Made by a program: the position numbers and the translations under genes. DNA of 64,000 nt from Rhodothermus marinus (GTDB lineage Bacteria > Bacteroidota > Rhodothermia > Rhodothermales > Rhodothermaceae): assembly GCF_009936275.1 (NCBI RefSeq), contig NZ_AP019797.1, positions 1,231,501 to 1,295,500 on the forward strand, in the 5' to 3' direction. Below, one piece after another: positions 52,969 to 61,471 of the stretch. Within the stretch, counting starts at the first letter, position 1. Each line of letters begins with the position of its first letter. The notes below the pieces were generated by a model. That model was given only the letters and a program-made list of their open reading frames with translations, was not told the DNA's origin and made no database searches.

Positions 52969-54012
52969 ATGCACGAAGGCATCGACTGGGATCTTCTGGC
53001 TAAATACATCGCGGGCGCCTGTTCGGAAGCCGAGCGGGCGGCCGTGGAAGCCTGGGCATCGGCCGACCCGATGCATCGCCAGCTGCTGGAAGAGCTGAGG
53101 CTGACCTGGCAGGTGATGGAGCAGATGCCCCCGCCGGTTTCGGTGGAGACAGCCTGGCAACGCGTGCGGGCGCAGATGGAAAGGCCCGCCGATCGTCCGG
53201 CCATCCCTGCACGGCGGCATCAGGCCAGAGCATGGGGGGTACGGGTGCTGGCCGTGCTGGCGGTGACGCTCGGGGTTGCGCTGCTGTACCACGAGCTGGG
53301 GTGGCTTCCGCGGCCGGAGTCGGCCCACGAGTCCGAAGCTCCCCGGGTTTTTGTCACGCAGCGAGGACAGCGCGCCACCGTGCAGCTGGTCGACGGCACG
53401 CGCATTCTGCTGGCGCCCGAGTCGCGGCTTGAGGTGGCGGCCGATTACGGTCGGACCGGGCGGCACGTAACGCTGGCCGGCGAGGCCTATTTCGAGGTGG
53501 CGTCCGACTCGCTGCATCCCTTTGTGGTGCAGGCGCCCCGGCTGCGTGTGCAGGTGCTCGGGACGGCTTTCGGCGTGCGTGCCTACGCCGAAGAAACCCG
53601 GGCCTATGTGGCCGTGCGCCATGGTCGGGTGCAGGTGCAGCCCGAGTCGGCTCACGCCGAAACAGCAGCAGCTTTGCTGGAGGCCGGTCAAGTAGCCCGA
53701 TTGAAAGAAGCCGGACGGCTTGAAATAAGGCGACCGGCCAGCCTGGACGCCTACGTGGGGTGGGCCGAAGGGCGCCTGGTGTTCGAGCGCACGCCGCTGC
53801 GCGAAGTGGCCCGCACGCTGGCGCGCTGGTACGACCTGGAGATCCAGCTCGACGATCCGGCGCTGGGGGCGCGGCAGCTGACGGCCACCTTCGAGGAAGC
53901 TCCGGCCTACCAGGTCCTGCAGATCATTGCGGCCACCATGAACCTGGAGGTCGTGCGAGACGCCGAAAACCCCCGGCGAATCCGCTGGCGGGAGGCTTCA
54001 CCGCCATCCTGA
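52969..54012 (+). CDS. FecR-family anti-sigma factor
   Basis: 347 aa with ATG at 52969. A short N-terminal cytosolic helical domain (WDLLAKYIAGACSEAERAAVEAWASADP) is followed by a single membrane helix (VRVLAVLAVTLGVALLYHEL, about residues 84-105). Next is the periplasmic FecR beta domain (VVLDG-like: TVQLVDGTRILLAPESRLEVAADYGRTGRHVTLAGEAYFEVA) and a C-terminal DUF4974-like STN-like region (LDDPALGARQLTATFEEAPAYQVLQIIAATMNLEV). It anchors the ECF sigma factor 52330 until the SusC plug signals. The 75-bp spacer after the sigma gene holds nothing notable. Confidence 0.93.
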   Translation: MHEGIDWDLLAKYIAGACSEAERAAVEAWASADPMHRQLLEELRLTWQVMEQMPPPVSVETAWQRVRAQMERPADRPAIPARRHQARAWGVRVLAVLAVTLGVALLYHELGWLPRPESAHESEAPRVFVTQRGQRATVQLVDGTRILLAPESRLEVAADYGRTGRHVTLAGEAYFEVASDSLHPFVVQAPRLRVQVLGTAFGVRAYAEETRAYVAVRHGRVQVQPESAHAETAAALLEAGQVARLKEAGRLEIRRPASLDAYVGWAEGRLVFERTPLREVARTLARWYDLEIQLDDPALGARQLTATFEEAPAYQVLQIIAATMNLEVVRDAENPRRIRWREASPPS

Positions 54013-54083
54013 AAGCAAGGCCAGAAGATCCCTCCGAAATCGCTGAACGTGAACGTTAACTAAACCGAACAAGGAGCGTCGCC

Positions 54084-57000
54084 ATGGCTACCCGTCAACG
54101 CCTTTTCTGGAAGCGCATCGAAGCGTGCCGGTTGTGGTTGCTGGTGCTGGGGATGTTGCTGGGCGCACAGGTCCGGGCGCAGCAGCCGGAGGTCCGAACG
54201 GCTTCGAAAGTGGACACACCTATTGCCTGGCTGAACGACCCGTATCTCGAAAACGCTGCGCGACTCAGCCAGCCCCTGCGTCTGACACTGGAGCAGGTAA
54301 CGCGTGAGCAGGCACTCCGCATCATTGCGCAACAGGCCGGCCTGCGACTTTCCTACGAGTGGAGCGAGGCGATGAACGAGCCCGTTACGCTCCGCCAGTC
54401 GCAGGGCACCGTGCTGGACGCGCTCTACGCCGTGACGGCCGGCACCGACCTGCGACTGATGATCACACGCAGCGGCTACCTGCTGGTCGGTCGTGCGCGG
54501 AAGTCTTCGGCCGAAACGGCGGAGCCTGCTCCGGTCCAGCAGGAAGGAAGCATTGCCGGGCGCGTGATTGACGCGGCCACCGGGGAAGGGCTTCCCGGTG
54601 TGAATGTCTTTCTGGTGGGTACCACGCTGGGAGCCAGCACCGACGTAGATGGCAACTACCGGATCGACAATATCCCGGCCGGTCTCTACACATTGCAGGC
54701 GTCCTTCATCGGCTACCGGACGGCCACGGTCGACAGTGTCGAGGTGCGTGCAGGCGAAGTTACCGTGGTCAACCTGGCGCTCGAGCAGGAAGTGCTCGGC
54801 CTGGAAGAAATCGTGGTGGTGGGCTACGGTACGCAGCGGCGTCGGGATGTGACAGGTGCCGTCTCGTCGGTGAACGTCGAAAGCCTGCAGGAGCTGCCCG
54901 TCACGAACGTCGTGGAGGCGCTCCAGACGCGGGCTCCCGGCGTGCGCGTGATCACCTCCGATGGGCGGCCGGGCGGCAGCGGCCTGGAAGTTCAAATCCG
55001 AGGCGCTCGATCGCTGACAGCCAGCAACCAGCCGCTGTTTGTCATCGACGGGGTGCCCGTCGAAGGCGTAAATCTGTCCGAACTGAATCTGAGCGACATT
55101 GTCTCGATCGAGGTGCTGAAAGACGCCTCGGCGGCGGCCATCTACGGGGCGCGTGGTTCCAATGGCGTCGTGCTCATCACCACGCGGCGCGGTCGCGAAG
55201 GCAAAGGTCGCTTTTCCTATGACGGTAGTATCGGATTTTCAGAAATAGCCAATCCGCTCGACGTTTTCAGTGGGCCGGAATTCATTGCGCTGCGGCGCGA
55301 GGCCTATCGTGCGGCCGGTATGCCCACCGACGACGAAACGATTATGGACCCTGTTGAACGGGAGGTTGCGCAGAGCGGGCAGTACGTCGACTGGCAGGAG
55401 GCCGTTCTGCGTACCGGTGTGCGTCACAATCATAACCTCAGCTATTCCGGAGGATCGGACGTATTTCAGGTTTATGCCAGCGGCGGCTATCTGCGCGAAG
55501 AGGGAATCCTGAAACGCACCTTCTTCGAGCGAGGAACCTTCCGGCTGAACACCGACTACCGGCCGATCTCCTGGCTCAAGTTTACCACGAACTTCCTGCT
55601 GGCGCGCACCAGACAGGACGTGGCCGGCAGTGAGCGTTACGGGCCTTTCTGGACGGCCTATACGCTTTCACCACTGGGCAAAATTTACGACGAGCAGGGT
55701 CGGCTGCGGCCTTACGTGACGGCTGATCTGACCTCCTGGAATCCGCTCTACCAACTGCAGGAATCGAAAGACGACCGGTGGAGCACCCGCGTGCTCGGCA
55801 ACGTCGTAGCGCAGGTCAATCTGTATGAAGGACTGACCTACCAGCTCAACGCGGGGTTGGACTACATCGCGAACAAAATGGGGGAATACCGCACCCGCAA
55901 CTACTCCGGCGGTGGGCAGCAGCGTGCCGTGCTGGGCTACGGCGAAAGCTCAAATTACACCATCGAAAACATCCTGACCTACGAGCGACAGCTGGGCACG
56001 CTGCACAACCTGCACGCCACGCTGCTCTACAGCGTGCAGCGCGTGCAGGACGAAGACCTGCAGGCCCAGACGCGCAACCTCCCCAGTGATCTGCTCGATT
56101 ACAACGCCATCAGCAGCGGCGCCGATCTGCGTTCGCCCACCCGGAACTATTCGGCCTGGAGCCTGGAATCCTACATGGCCCGTCTGCGCTACAGCTTCGC
56201 CGACCGGTATCTGCTGACGCTCACCGGCCGCATCGACGGCTCCTCGAAGTTCGGCGAAGGCAACAAGTATGGCTTCTTCCCGGCCGTTGCCTTTGCCTGG
56301 CAGCTCAGCCAGGAACCCTTCCTGGCCTCCGTGCGCCAGATCGACAACCTGAAGCTACGTCTGAGCTGGGGGCAGACCGGTAACCAGGAAATTCCGATCT
56401 ATCAGTCGCTCGGACAGACCAGCCTGTTCACCTACTCGTTCGGCGGCAATGTCGTGAAAGGCTATGCGCCGGCCTCGCTGCCGAACCCGAATCTGAAATG
56501 GGAAAAGACCACACAGCTTAATCTGGGGCTGGACGCCTCGCTTTTCGGCGGGCGCATCATGTCCACAATCGACCTCTACCGCTCCTGGACCTCGGACCTG
56601 CTGCTCCAGCGGCAGATCCCGGTCACGAACGGCTTTACCAGTTTCCTGGACAATATCGGCAAGACGGAAAACTGGGGCATCGATTTTAACCTGGATACCT
56701 ATCTGGTTAACCGTCGTGATTTTTCCTGGCAGGTGAGTCTGAACTGGTCGCTCAGCCGCTCCAAAATTGTGAAGCTGACCGGACAGACTGACGAAGAAGG
56801 CAATCCGGTGGACGACATCGCCAACCGCTGGTTCATCGGGCACCCGATCGGCGTCATCTACGACTGGGTCTTCGACGGCATCTTCTGTTCGGGACGGCCT
56901 TACGACGAGGCGGCCTGCCAGCAGGAGATCGCCAGCAGCGCCCAGCCCGACGCGCAGCCCGGCGACATCCGGGTCAGGGACCTGAACGGCGACGGCGTGA

Positions 57001-57521
57001 TCAACGACCAGGATCGGACCATCGTCGGCACGACCGAACCGGACTGGTACGGTGGTCTGGGGACTACGCTGACCTACAAGAACTTCGACCTGAGCGTCTT
57101 CTTTACGGCCGTGCAGGGGGTCACCCGCTATAACCCCTACATCTATCCGCGAGCTTACGACCCGAACATTGTAGTCATCTTCCTGCAGGGCCGCAATAAC
57201 CAGATTAAAGTCGATTACTGGACGCCGGAGGACACCGACGCCGACTTCCCGCGGCCCAACCGTCAGCGGGAGATGCCACGCTACCTCTCGGCCCGGGCCG
57301 TCTGGGATGCCTCCTACGTGCAGCTCCGCAATATCACGCTGGGTTACACGCTGCCGGCCTCGCTGGCGGCCCGCATTGGCGTCGATCGCATGCGGCTCTA
57401 TCTCTCGGGGAATAACCTCTACTACTGGACGGACTTCGAGTCCTACAACCCCGAGCAGGGCGACGTCGAAGGCTACCCGGTAGCCCGGACGCTGACCTTT
57501 GGCGTGAATCTGTCCTTCTGA
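54084..57521 (+). CDS. SusC/RagA TonB-linked receptor with STN domain
   Basis: 1145 aa; ribosome-binding site AAGGAGC a few bases before the ATG. Signal peptide (LWLLVLGMLLGAQVRAQ), STN secretin/TonB domain (residues about 45-130, LEQVTREQALRIIAQQAGLRLSYEW), carboxypeptidase-regulatory-like domain (GRVIDAATGEGLPGVNVFLVGTT). The SusC plug signature QIRGARSLTASNQPLFVIDGVPVEG...EVLKDASAAAIYGARGSNGVVLITTRRG and a large barrel follow. The STN domain lets it contact the FecR periplasmic domain to switch the adjacent sigma factor. Imports xylo-oligosaccharides with SusD (inference from the enzymes downstream). Confidence 0.96.
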   Translation: MATRQRLFWKRIEACRLWLLVLGMLLGAQVRAQQPEVRTASKVDTPIAWLNDPYLENAARLSQPLRLTLEQVTREQALRIIAQQAGLRLSYEWSEAMNEPVTLRQSQGTVLDALYAVTAGTDLRLMITRSGYLLVGRARKSSAETAEPAPVQQEGSIAGRVIDAATGEGLPGVNVFLVGTTLGASTDVDGNYRIDNIPAGLYTLQASFIGYRTATVDSVEVRAGEVTVVNLALEQEVLGLEEIVVVGYGTQRRRDVTGAVSSVNVESLQELPVTNVVEALQTRAPGVRVITSDGRPGGSGLEVQIRGARSLTASNQPLFVIDGVPVEGVNLSELNLSDIVSIEVLKDASAAAIYGARGSNGVVLITTRRGREGKGRFSYDGSIGFSEIANPLDVFSGPEFIALRREAYRAAGMPTDDETIMDPVEREVAQSGQYVDWQEAVLRTGVRHNHNLSYSGGSDVFQVYASGGYLREEGILKRTFFERGTFRLNTDYRPISWLKFTTNFLLARTRQDVAGSERYGPFWTAYTLSPLGKIYDEQGRLRPYVTADLTSWNPLYQLQESKDDRWSTRVLGNVVAQVNLYEGLTYQLNAGLDYIANKMGEYRTRNYSGGGQQRAVLGYGESSNYTIENILTYERQLGTLHNLHATLLYSVQRVQDEDLQAQTRNLPSDLLDYNAISSGADLRSPTRNYSAWSLESYMARLRYSFADRYLLTLTGRIDGSSKFGEGNKYGFFPAVAFAWQLSQEPFLASVRQIDNLKLRLSWGQTGNQEIPIYQSLGQTSLFTYSFGGNVVKGYAPASLPNPNLKWEKTTQLNLGLDASLFGGRIMSTIDLYRSWTSDLLLQRQIPVTNGFTSFLDNIGKTENWGIDFNLDTYLVNRRDFSWQVSLNWSLSRSKIVKLTGQTDEEGNPVDDIANRWFIGHPIGVIYDWVFDGIFCSGRPYDEAACQQEIASSAQPDAQPGDIRVRDLNGDGVINDQDRTIVGTTEPDWYGGLGTTLTYKNFDLSVFFTAVQGVTRYNPYIYPRAYDPNIVVIFLQGRNNQIKVDYWTPEDTDADFPRPNRQREMPRYLSARAVWDASYVQLRNITLGYTLPASLAARIGVDRMRLYLSGNNLYYWTDFESYNPEQGDVEGYPVARTLTFGVNLSF

Positions 57522-57567
57522 CTCGCCGGATTGTGAGCGCTCGCTAACCGAAAACAGAGGAATTGCC

Positions 57568-59094
57568 ATGAAGACATATCTGTCGATGCCAACCCGCTGG
57601 CTCCTGAGCCTCTTGCTGCTGGTCGGATTGACCGGGTGCGGTGAGGGCTTTCTGGAAGAGGAGCCGCGCACGTTCGTCAGCACCGAGGCCGTGCTGAACT
57701 CGCCCGAGGGCCTGGAAGGGGCCGTGGTGGCCCTTTACGACTTCCCGACCTGGATGTACCACAGCACGCGTTATAGCTACTGGTTCATCTCGGGCACCGA
57801 CGTCACGCGCGTGGGGCCGCTGCATGAAGACCTGGGGACGGCGCTCTACAACAGCGACCTCAACCCGCAACATCCGGCCTCCCGAGAATACTGGAACCAG
57901 TCGTTCCAGACCCTCTACCGCGCCAATGCCATTATCGCTGCGGCTCCAAACGTGGACTTTGGCGGCGACGAGGCCCGACGCAACCGGATTATCGCGGAGG
58001 CCCGTTTCTTCCGAGCCTACATCCTGTTCTACCTCCACCAGCGCTACGGCAATATCCCGCTGGTGACCGAGCCTTCGGAGACCATCCGCGAAAAAGAACA
58101 ACCCGCCGACCCGGCGGAGATCTACCGGGTCATTGTCGACGACCTCCAGTTTGCCATCAACAATCTGGAATGGATCTATGATCAGCCCGGCCGGATCACG
58201 AAGGGCGCGGCCATGCACCTGCTGGCCAAGGTCTATCTGGTGCTAAAGGACTGGCAGAAGGCAGCGCAGATGGCCGAAACGCTCATCCAGCAGGGACCCT
58301 ATCGGTTGCTGGACGACCCGGCCGAAATCTTTGCCGATAACAACGAAAACAACGAAGAGGCGATCTGGACGCTGCAGTTCGATCCGCAGGCCGATAACTA
58401 CGGCCATTTCCTGGCCGTGATGTTCACGCCGCTTTACGATCGCATTCAGGGGGTGCGACGGAGCTTTGAGCAGGGGGGCCGGCCTTGGGCCCGGATGTAC
58501 CCCAGCGCCTACCTGCTCAGTCTCTTCGACAAAAACGACAAGCGGCTGAAAGCCTGGTACAAGACGCACTGGGTCTACGACGCGCCCGAGGAAGGACTGC
58601 CGCCGGGCCGCCAGGTGGGCGACACGGTGCGCACCTCCGACTTTAACCCGCCGCCGGATTCGCTGCTTTACCTGCATCCGGCCTGCAAAAAGTACTGGGA
58701 GTACGGATCGACGCGCACGATCAACCAGGCCGACTCCTACAAGGGCATCATTCGCTATCGCCTGGCCGAAACCTACCTGATCGCCGCCGAAGCCTACATG
58801 CGCCTGGGCGATCAGGCCAAAGCGCTCGAATACATTAACCCGCTGAGGCGGCGGGCCGGTGTGCCCGACCTGACCGAACTCAACGAGGACATTCTGCTCG
58901 AGGAGCATGCCCGCGAACTGGCCTTCGAGGGGGATCGCTGGTTCACACTCAAACGCATGGGACGCCTGGTGCAGCACGTGCGCCTGTACAACCCGCAGGC
59001 CGCTCCGAACATCCGGGAATGCCATGTAAACATGCCCATTCCGCAGGAATTTGTGGACCTGACGGGCTTCCCGCAGAATGACTGCTATCGCTGA
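57568..59094 (+). CDS. SusD/RagB surface glycan-binding lipoprotein
   Basis: 508 aa lipoprotein with lipobox LTGC (cysteine near residue 24) followed by GEGFLEEEPRTFVSTE, typical of SusD. The helical TPR-like body carries ARFFRAYILFYLHQRYGNIPLVTE and the C-terminal LAETYLIAAEAYMRLGDQAKALEYINPLRRRAG, ELAFEGDRWFTLKRMG. It forms the lid of the SusC channel and captures oligosaccharide. Transcribed right after SusC (47 bp). Followed by a long hairpin at 59112. Confidence 0.95.
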   Translation: MKTYLSMPTRWLLSLLLLVGLTGCGEGFLEEEPRTFVSTEAVLNSPEGLEGAVVALYDFPTWMYHSTRYSYWFISGTDVTRVGPLHEDLGTALYNSDLNPQHPASREYWNQSFQTLYRANAIIAAAPNVDFGGDEARRNRIIAEARFFRAYILFYLHQRYGNIPLVTEPSETIREKEQPADPAEIYRVIVDDLQFAINNLEWIYDQPGRITKGAAMHLLAKVYLVLKDWQKAAQMAETLIQQGPYRLLDDPAEIFADNNENNEEAIWTLQFDPQADNYGHFLAVMFTPLYDRIQGVRRSFEQGGRPWARMYPSAYLLSLFDKNDKRLKAWYKTHWVYDAPEEGLPPGRQVGDTVRTSDFNPPPDSLLYLHPACKKYWEYGSTRTINQADSYKGIIRYRLAETYLIAAEAYMRLGDQAKALEYINPLRRRAGVPDLTELNEDILLEEHARELAFEGDRWFTLKRMGRLVQHVRLYNPQAAPNIRECHVNMPIPQEFVDLTGFPQNDCYR

Positions 59095-59111
59095 GCGATT
59101 GTAGCGCGCGA

Positions 59112-59161
59112 CAGGACGGGGTACCGCTCGAAGCGCCGACTTCGGGTGGTACCCCGTCCTG
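59112..59161. terminator. Long hairpin after SusD, no T-run
   Basis: Outer 14-bp arms CAGGACGGGGTACC (59112-59125) and GGTACCCCGTCCTG (59148-59161), plus an inner CGAAG/CTTCG stem (59129-59133, 59140-59144). Resembles the 48860 hairpin in position after a binding-protein gene and before a glycosidase, and in carrying GGTACC. Confidence 0.5.
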
Positions 59162-59227
59162 CTATCTCTGACAAACAATGGGGCTTATTTTACCCCGTAC
59201 CCTTCGGGACCATTTTGCAACAGCACC

Positions 59228-61408
59228 ATGTATCGGTTGATTTTATGGATCCTTCTGCTGGCAGGCATTGGCTTCTGGAGCCGGCCGGGTCTGGCGGAAG
59301 ACGGCTATCAGCTCTGGTTGCGCTACGTGCGCATCGAGGATGAAGCGCTCCGACAACGCTACCTGCAACAGTTCCGAGCGCTTCACCTGGAGGCCACCTC
59401 GCCTACGCTCGAAATCGTTCAGGAGGAGCTCCGGCGCGGCCTGCAGGGATTGCTCGGCACGTCGATTCCATCGGTGGACCGGGTCGAAGAAGGGGTGCTG
59501 CTGGTCGGCACACCGGCTTCTTGCCCGACCATCGCGGCGCTGGGGCTGGAGGCGGAGCTGCAGGCGCTAAGCGACGAAGGGTTCCTGCTCCGAACCATGA
59601 CGGTAGAAGGACACCGCGCCACGGTACTGGCCGCTGCAAGCGATGTGGGCGTGCTCTACGGAGCTTTTCATCTGCTGCGCCTGCTTCAGACGCACCGGCC
59701 GATCGATTCGCTGAATGTTCGCGAAGCGCCCCGCGTGCGGCTGCGCGTGCTCAACCACTGGGACAACCTCGATCGCACCGTCGAACGCGGCTATGCCGGC
59801 TTTTCGCTCTGGGACTGGTTCAAACTCCCGGACTACATCGACCCGCGCTACCGCGACTATGCCCGCGCCAACGCTTCGCTGGGCATCAACGGCACGGTGC
59901 TGACCAACGTCAACGCCGACGCGCGGGTGCTTTTGCCGGAATTTCTGGAAAAGGTGGCGGCGCTGGCCGACATCTTCCGGCCCTACGGTATCCGGGTGTA
60001 CCTGACGGCGCGCTTCAGTGCTCCTATCGAAATCGGGGGACTCGACACGGCCGATCCGCTCGATCCCGACGTCCGGGCCTGGTGGCGGGAAAAGGTGGCG
60101 GAAATCTATCGCTACATTCCGGACTTCGGGGGCTTTCTGGTGAAGGCCAACTCCGAAGGCCAGCCGGGGCCCCAGGATTACGGCCGCACGCACGCCGACG
60201 GGGCCAACATGCTGGCCGAAGCGCTCGCGCCCTACGGCGGCGTGGTCATGTGGCGGGCGTTCGTCTACGCACCGGAGGCCGAAGACCGGGTCAAGCAGGC
60301 CTACGACGAATTTGTGCCGCTGGACGGACAGTTTCGCGAAAACGTACTGATTCAGGTCAAAAACGGGCCGCTCGATTTCCAGCCGCGCGAGCCGTTTCAT
60401 CCGCTTTTCGGCGCCATGCCGCGGACGCCGCTCATGATGGAATTCCAGATCACCAAAGAATACCTGGGCTTCTCGACGCACCTGGCCTATCTGGGAACGC
60501 TGTGGGAAGAGGTCCTGCAGGCCGACACGTACGCCCGGGGCGAGGGCTCGACGGTGGCCCGCGTGATCGACGGCAGCCTCTTCGGCCACGAGCTGACCGG
60601 CATGGCCGGCGTGGCCAACATCGGCACCGACCGCAACTGGTGCGGCAGCATCTTCGATCAGGCCAACTGGTATGCCTTCGGGCGCCTGGCGTGGAATCCG
60701 GACCTGCGGGCCGACTCGATTGCCGAGGAGTGGATCCGCATGACCTTCACGAACGACCCGCGCTTCGTCGCACCGGTCAAACAGATGATGCTTGAGTCGC
60801 GCGAGGCCGTCGTCAACTACATGACGCCGCTTGGACTAGCCCACCTGATGGGTCCCGGCCACCATTACGGCCCGGCGCCCTGGTTCGATCAGGCGCCACG
60901 TCCCGACTGGAACAACACCTATTACCACCGGGCCGACACGCTGGGTATCGGCTTTGACCGGACGGCAACAGGCAGCAACGCAGTGGCCCAGTACTTTTCA
61001 CCCCTGCGGGAAATTTTTGGCAGCCTGGAGCGCTGTCCGGAAAAATATCTGCTGTGGTTTCATCACGTGCCGTGGGACTACCGAATGCGCTCCGGTCGCA
61101 CGCTCTGGGAGGAGCTGGTCGATCACTACTACCGGGGCGTCGAGACGGTCCGGCGCTGGCAGTCGCTCTGGAAGTCGCTCCGGGCGTTTGTCGATCCGGA
61201 GCGCTTCGAGCAGATCGCCATGTTTCTGCGCATTCAGGAAAAAGAAGCCGTCTGGTGGCGCGATGCCTGCGTGCTGTATTTCCAGACGTTCAGCCGGCGC
61301 CCGATTCCGGCCGGCTACGAGCAGCCCGCCCACACGCTGGACTACTACGTCGAACTGCAACGCAAACTTCAACGATTCCCCATGCCGGGGCACTGGGTCG
61401 GACGATAG
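59228..61408 (+). CDS. aguA: Alpha-glucuronidase, GH67
   Basis: 726 aa with signal peptide ([23 protein letters not shown]). Removes 4-O-methyl-glucuronic acid from xylo-oligosaccharides. An N-terminal alpha/beta domain (to ~160) precedes the barrel. Catalytic residues line up with those known in GH67: acid Glu310 in [11 protein letters not shown], general-base pair Asp383 (NGPLDFQP) and Glu411 (ITKEYLG), at a constant offset of 18 from the Cellvibrio enzyme numbering. The C-terminal helical dimerisation region ends in PGHWVGR. It probably acts in the periplasm. 133 bp after SusD. Confidence 0.95.
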   Translation: MYRLILWILLLAGIGFWSRPGLAEDGYQLWLRYVRIEDEALRQRYLQQFRALHLEATSPTLEIVQEELRRGLQGLLGTSIPSVDRVEEGVLLVGTPASCPTIAALGLEAELQALSDEGFLLRTMTVEGHRATVLAAASDVGVLYGAFHLLRLLQTHRPIDSLNVREAPRVRLRVLNHWDNLDRTVERGYAGFSLWDWFKLPDYIDPRYRDYARANASLGINGTVLTNVNADARVLLPEFLEKVAALADIFRPYGIRVYLTARFSAPIEIGGLDTADPLDPDVRAWWREKVAEIYRYIPDFGGFLVKANSEGQPGPQDYGRTHADGANMLAEALAPYGGVVMWRAFVYAPEAEDRVKQAYDEFVPLDGQFRENVLIQVKNGPLDFQPREPFHPLFGAMPRTPLMMEFQITKEYLGFSTHLAYLGTLWEEVLQADTYARGEGSTVARVIDGSLFGHELTGMAGVANIGTDRNWCGSIFDQANWYAFGRLAWNPDLRADSIAEEWIRMTFTNDPRFVAPVKQMMLESREAVVNYMTPLGLAHLMGPGHHYGPAPWFDQAPRPDWNNTYYHRADTLGIGFDRTATGSNAVAQYFSPLREIFGSLERCPEKYLLWFHHVPWDYRMRSGRTLWEELVDHYYRGVETVRRWQSLWKSLRAFVDPERFEQIAMFLRIQEKEAVWWRDACVLYFQTFSRRPIPAGYEQPAHTLDYYVELQRKLQRFPMPGHWVGR

Positions 61409-61471
61409 GGAATTGTCCGAGTCGATGTGTCTCAGACAGTGAACGCCTGTTCTAATCGGCCCGCCTTACCG

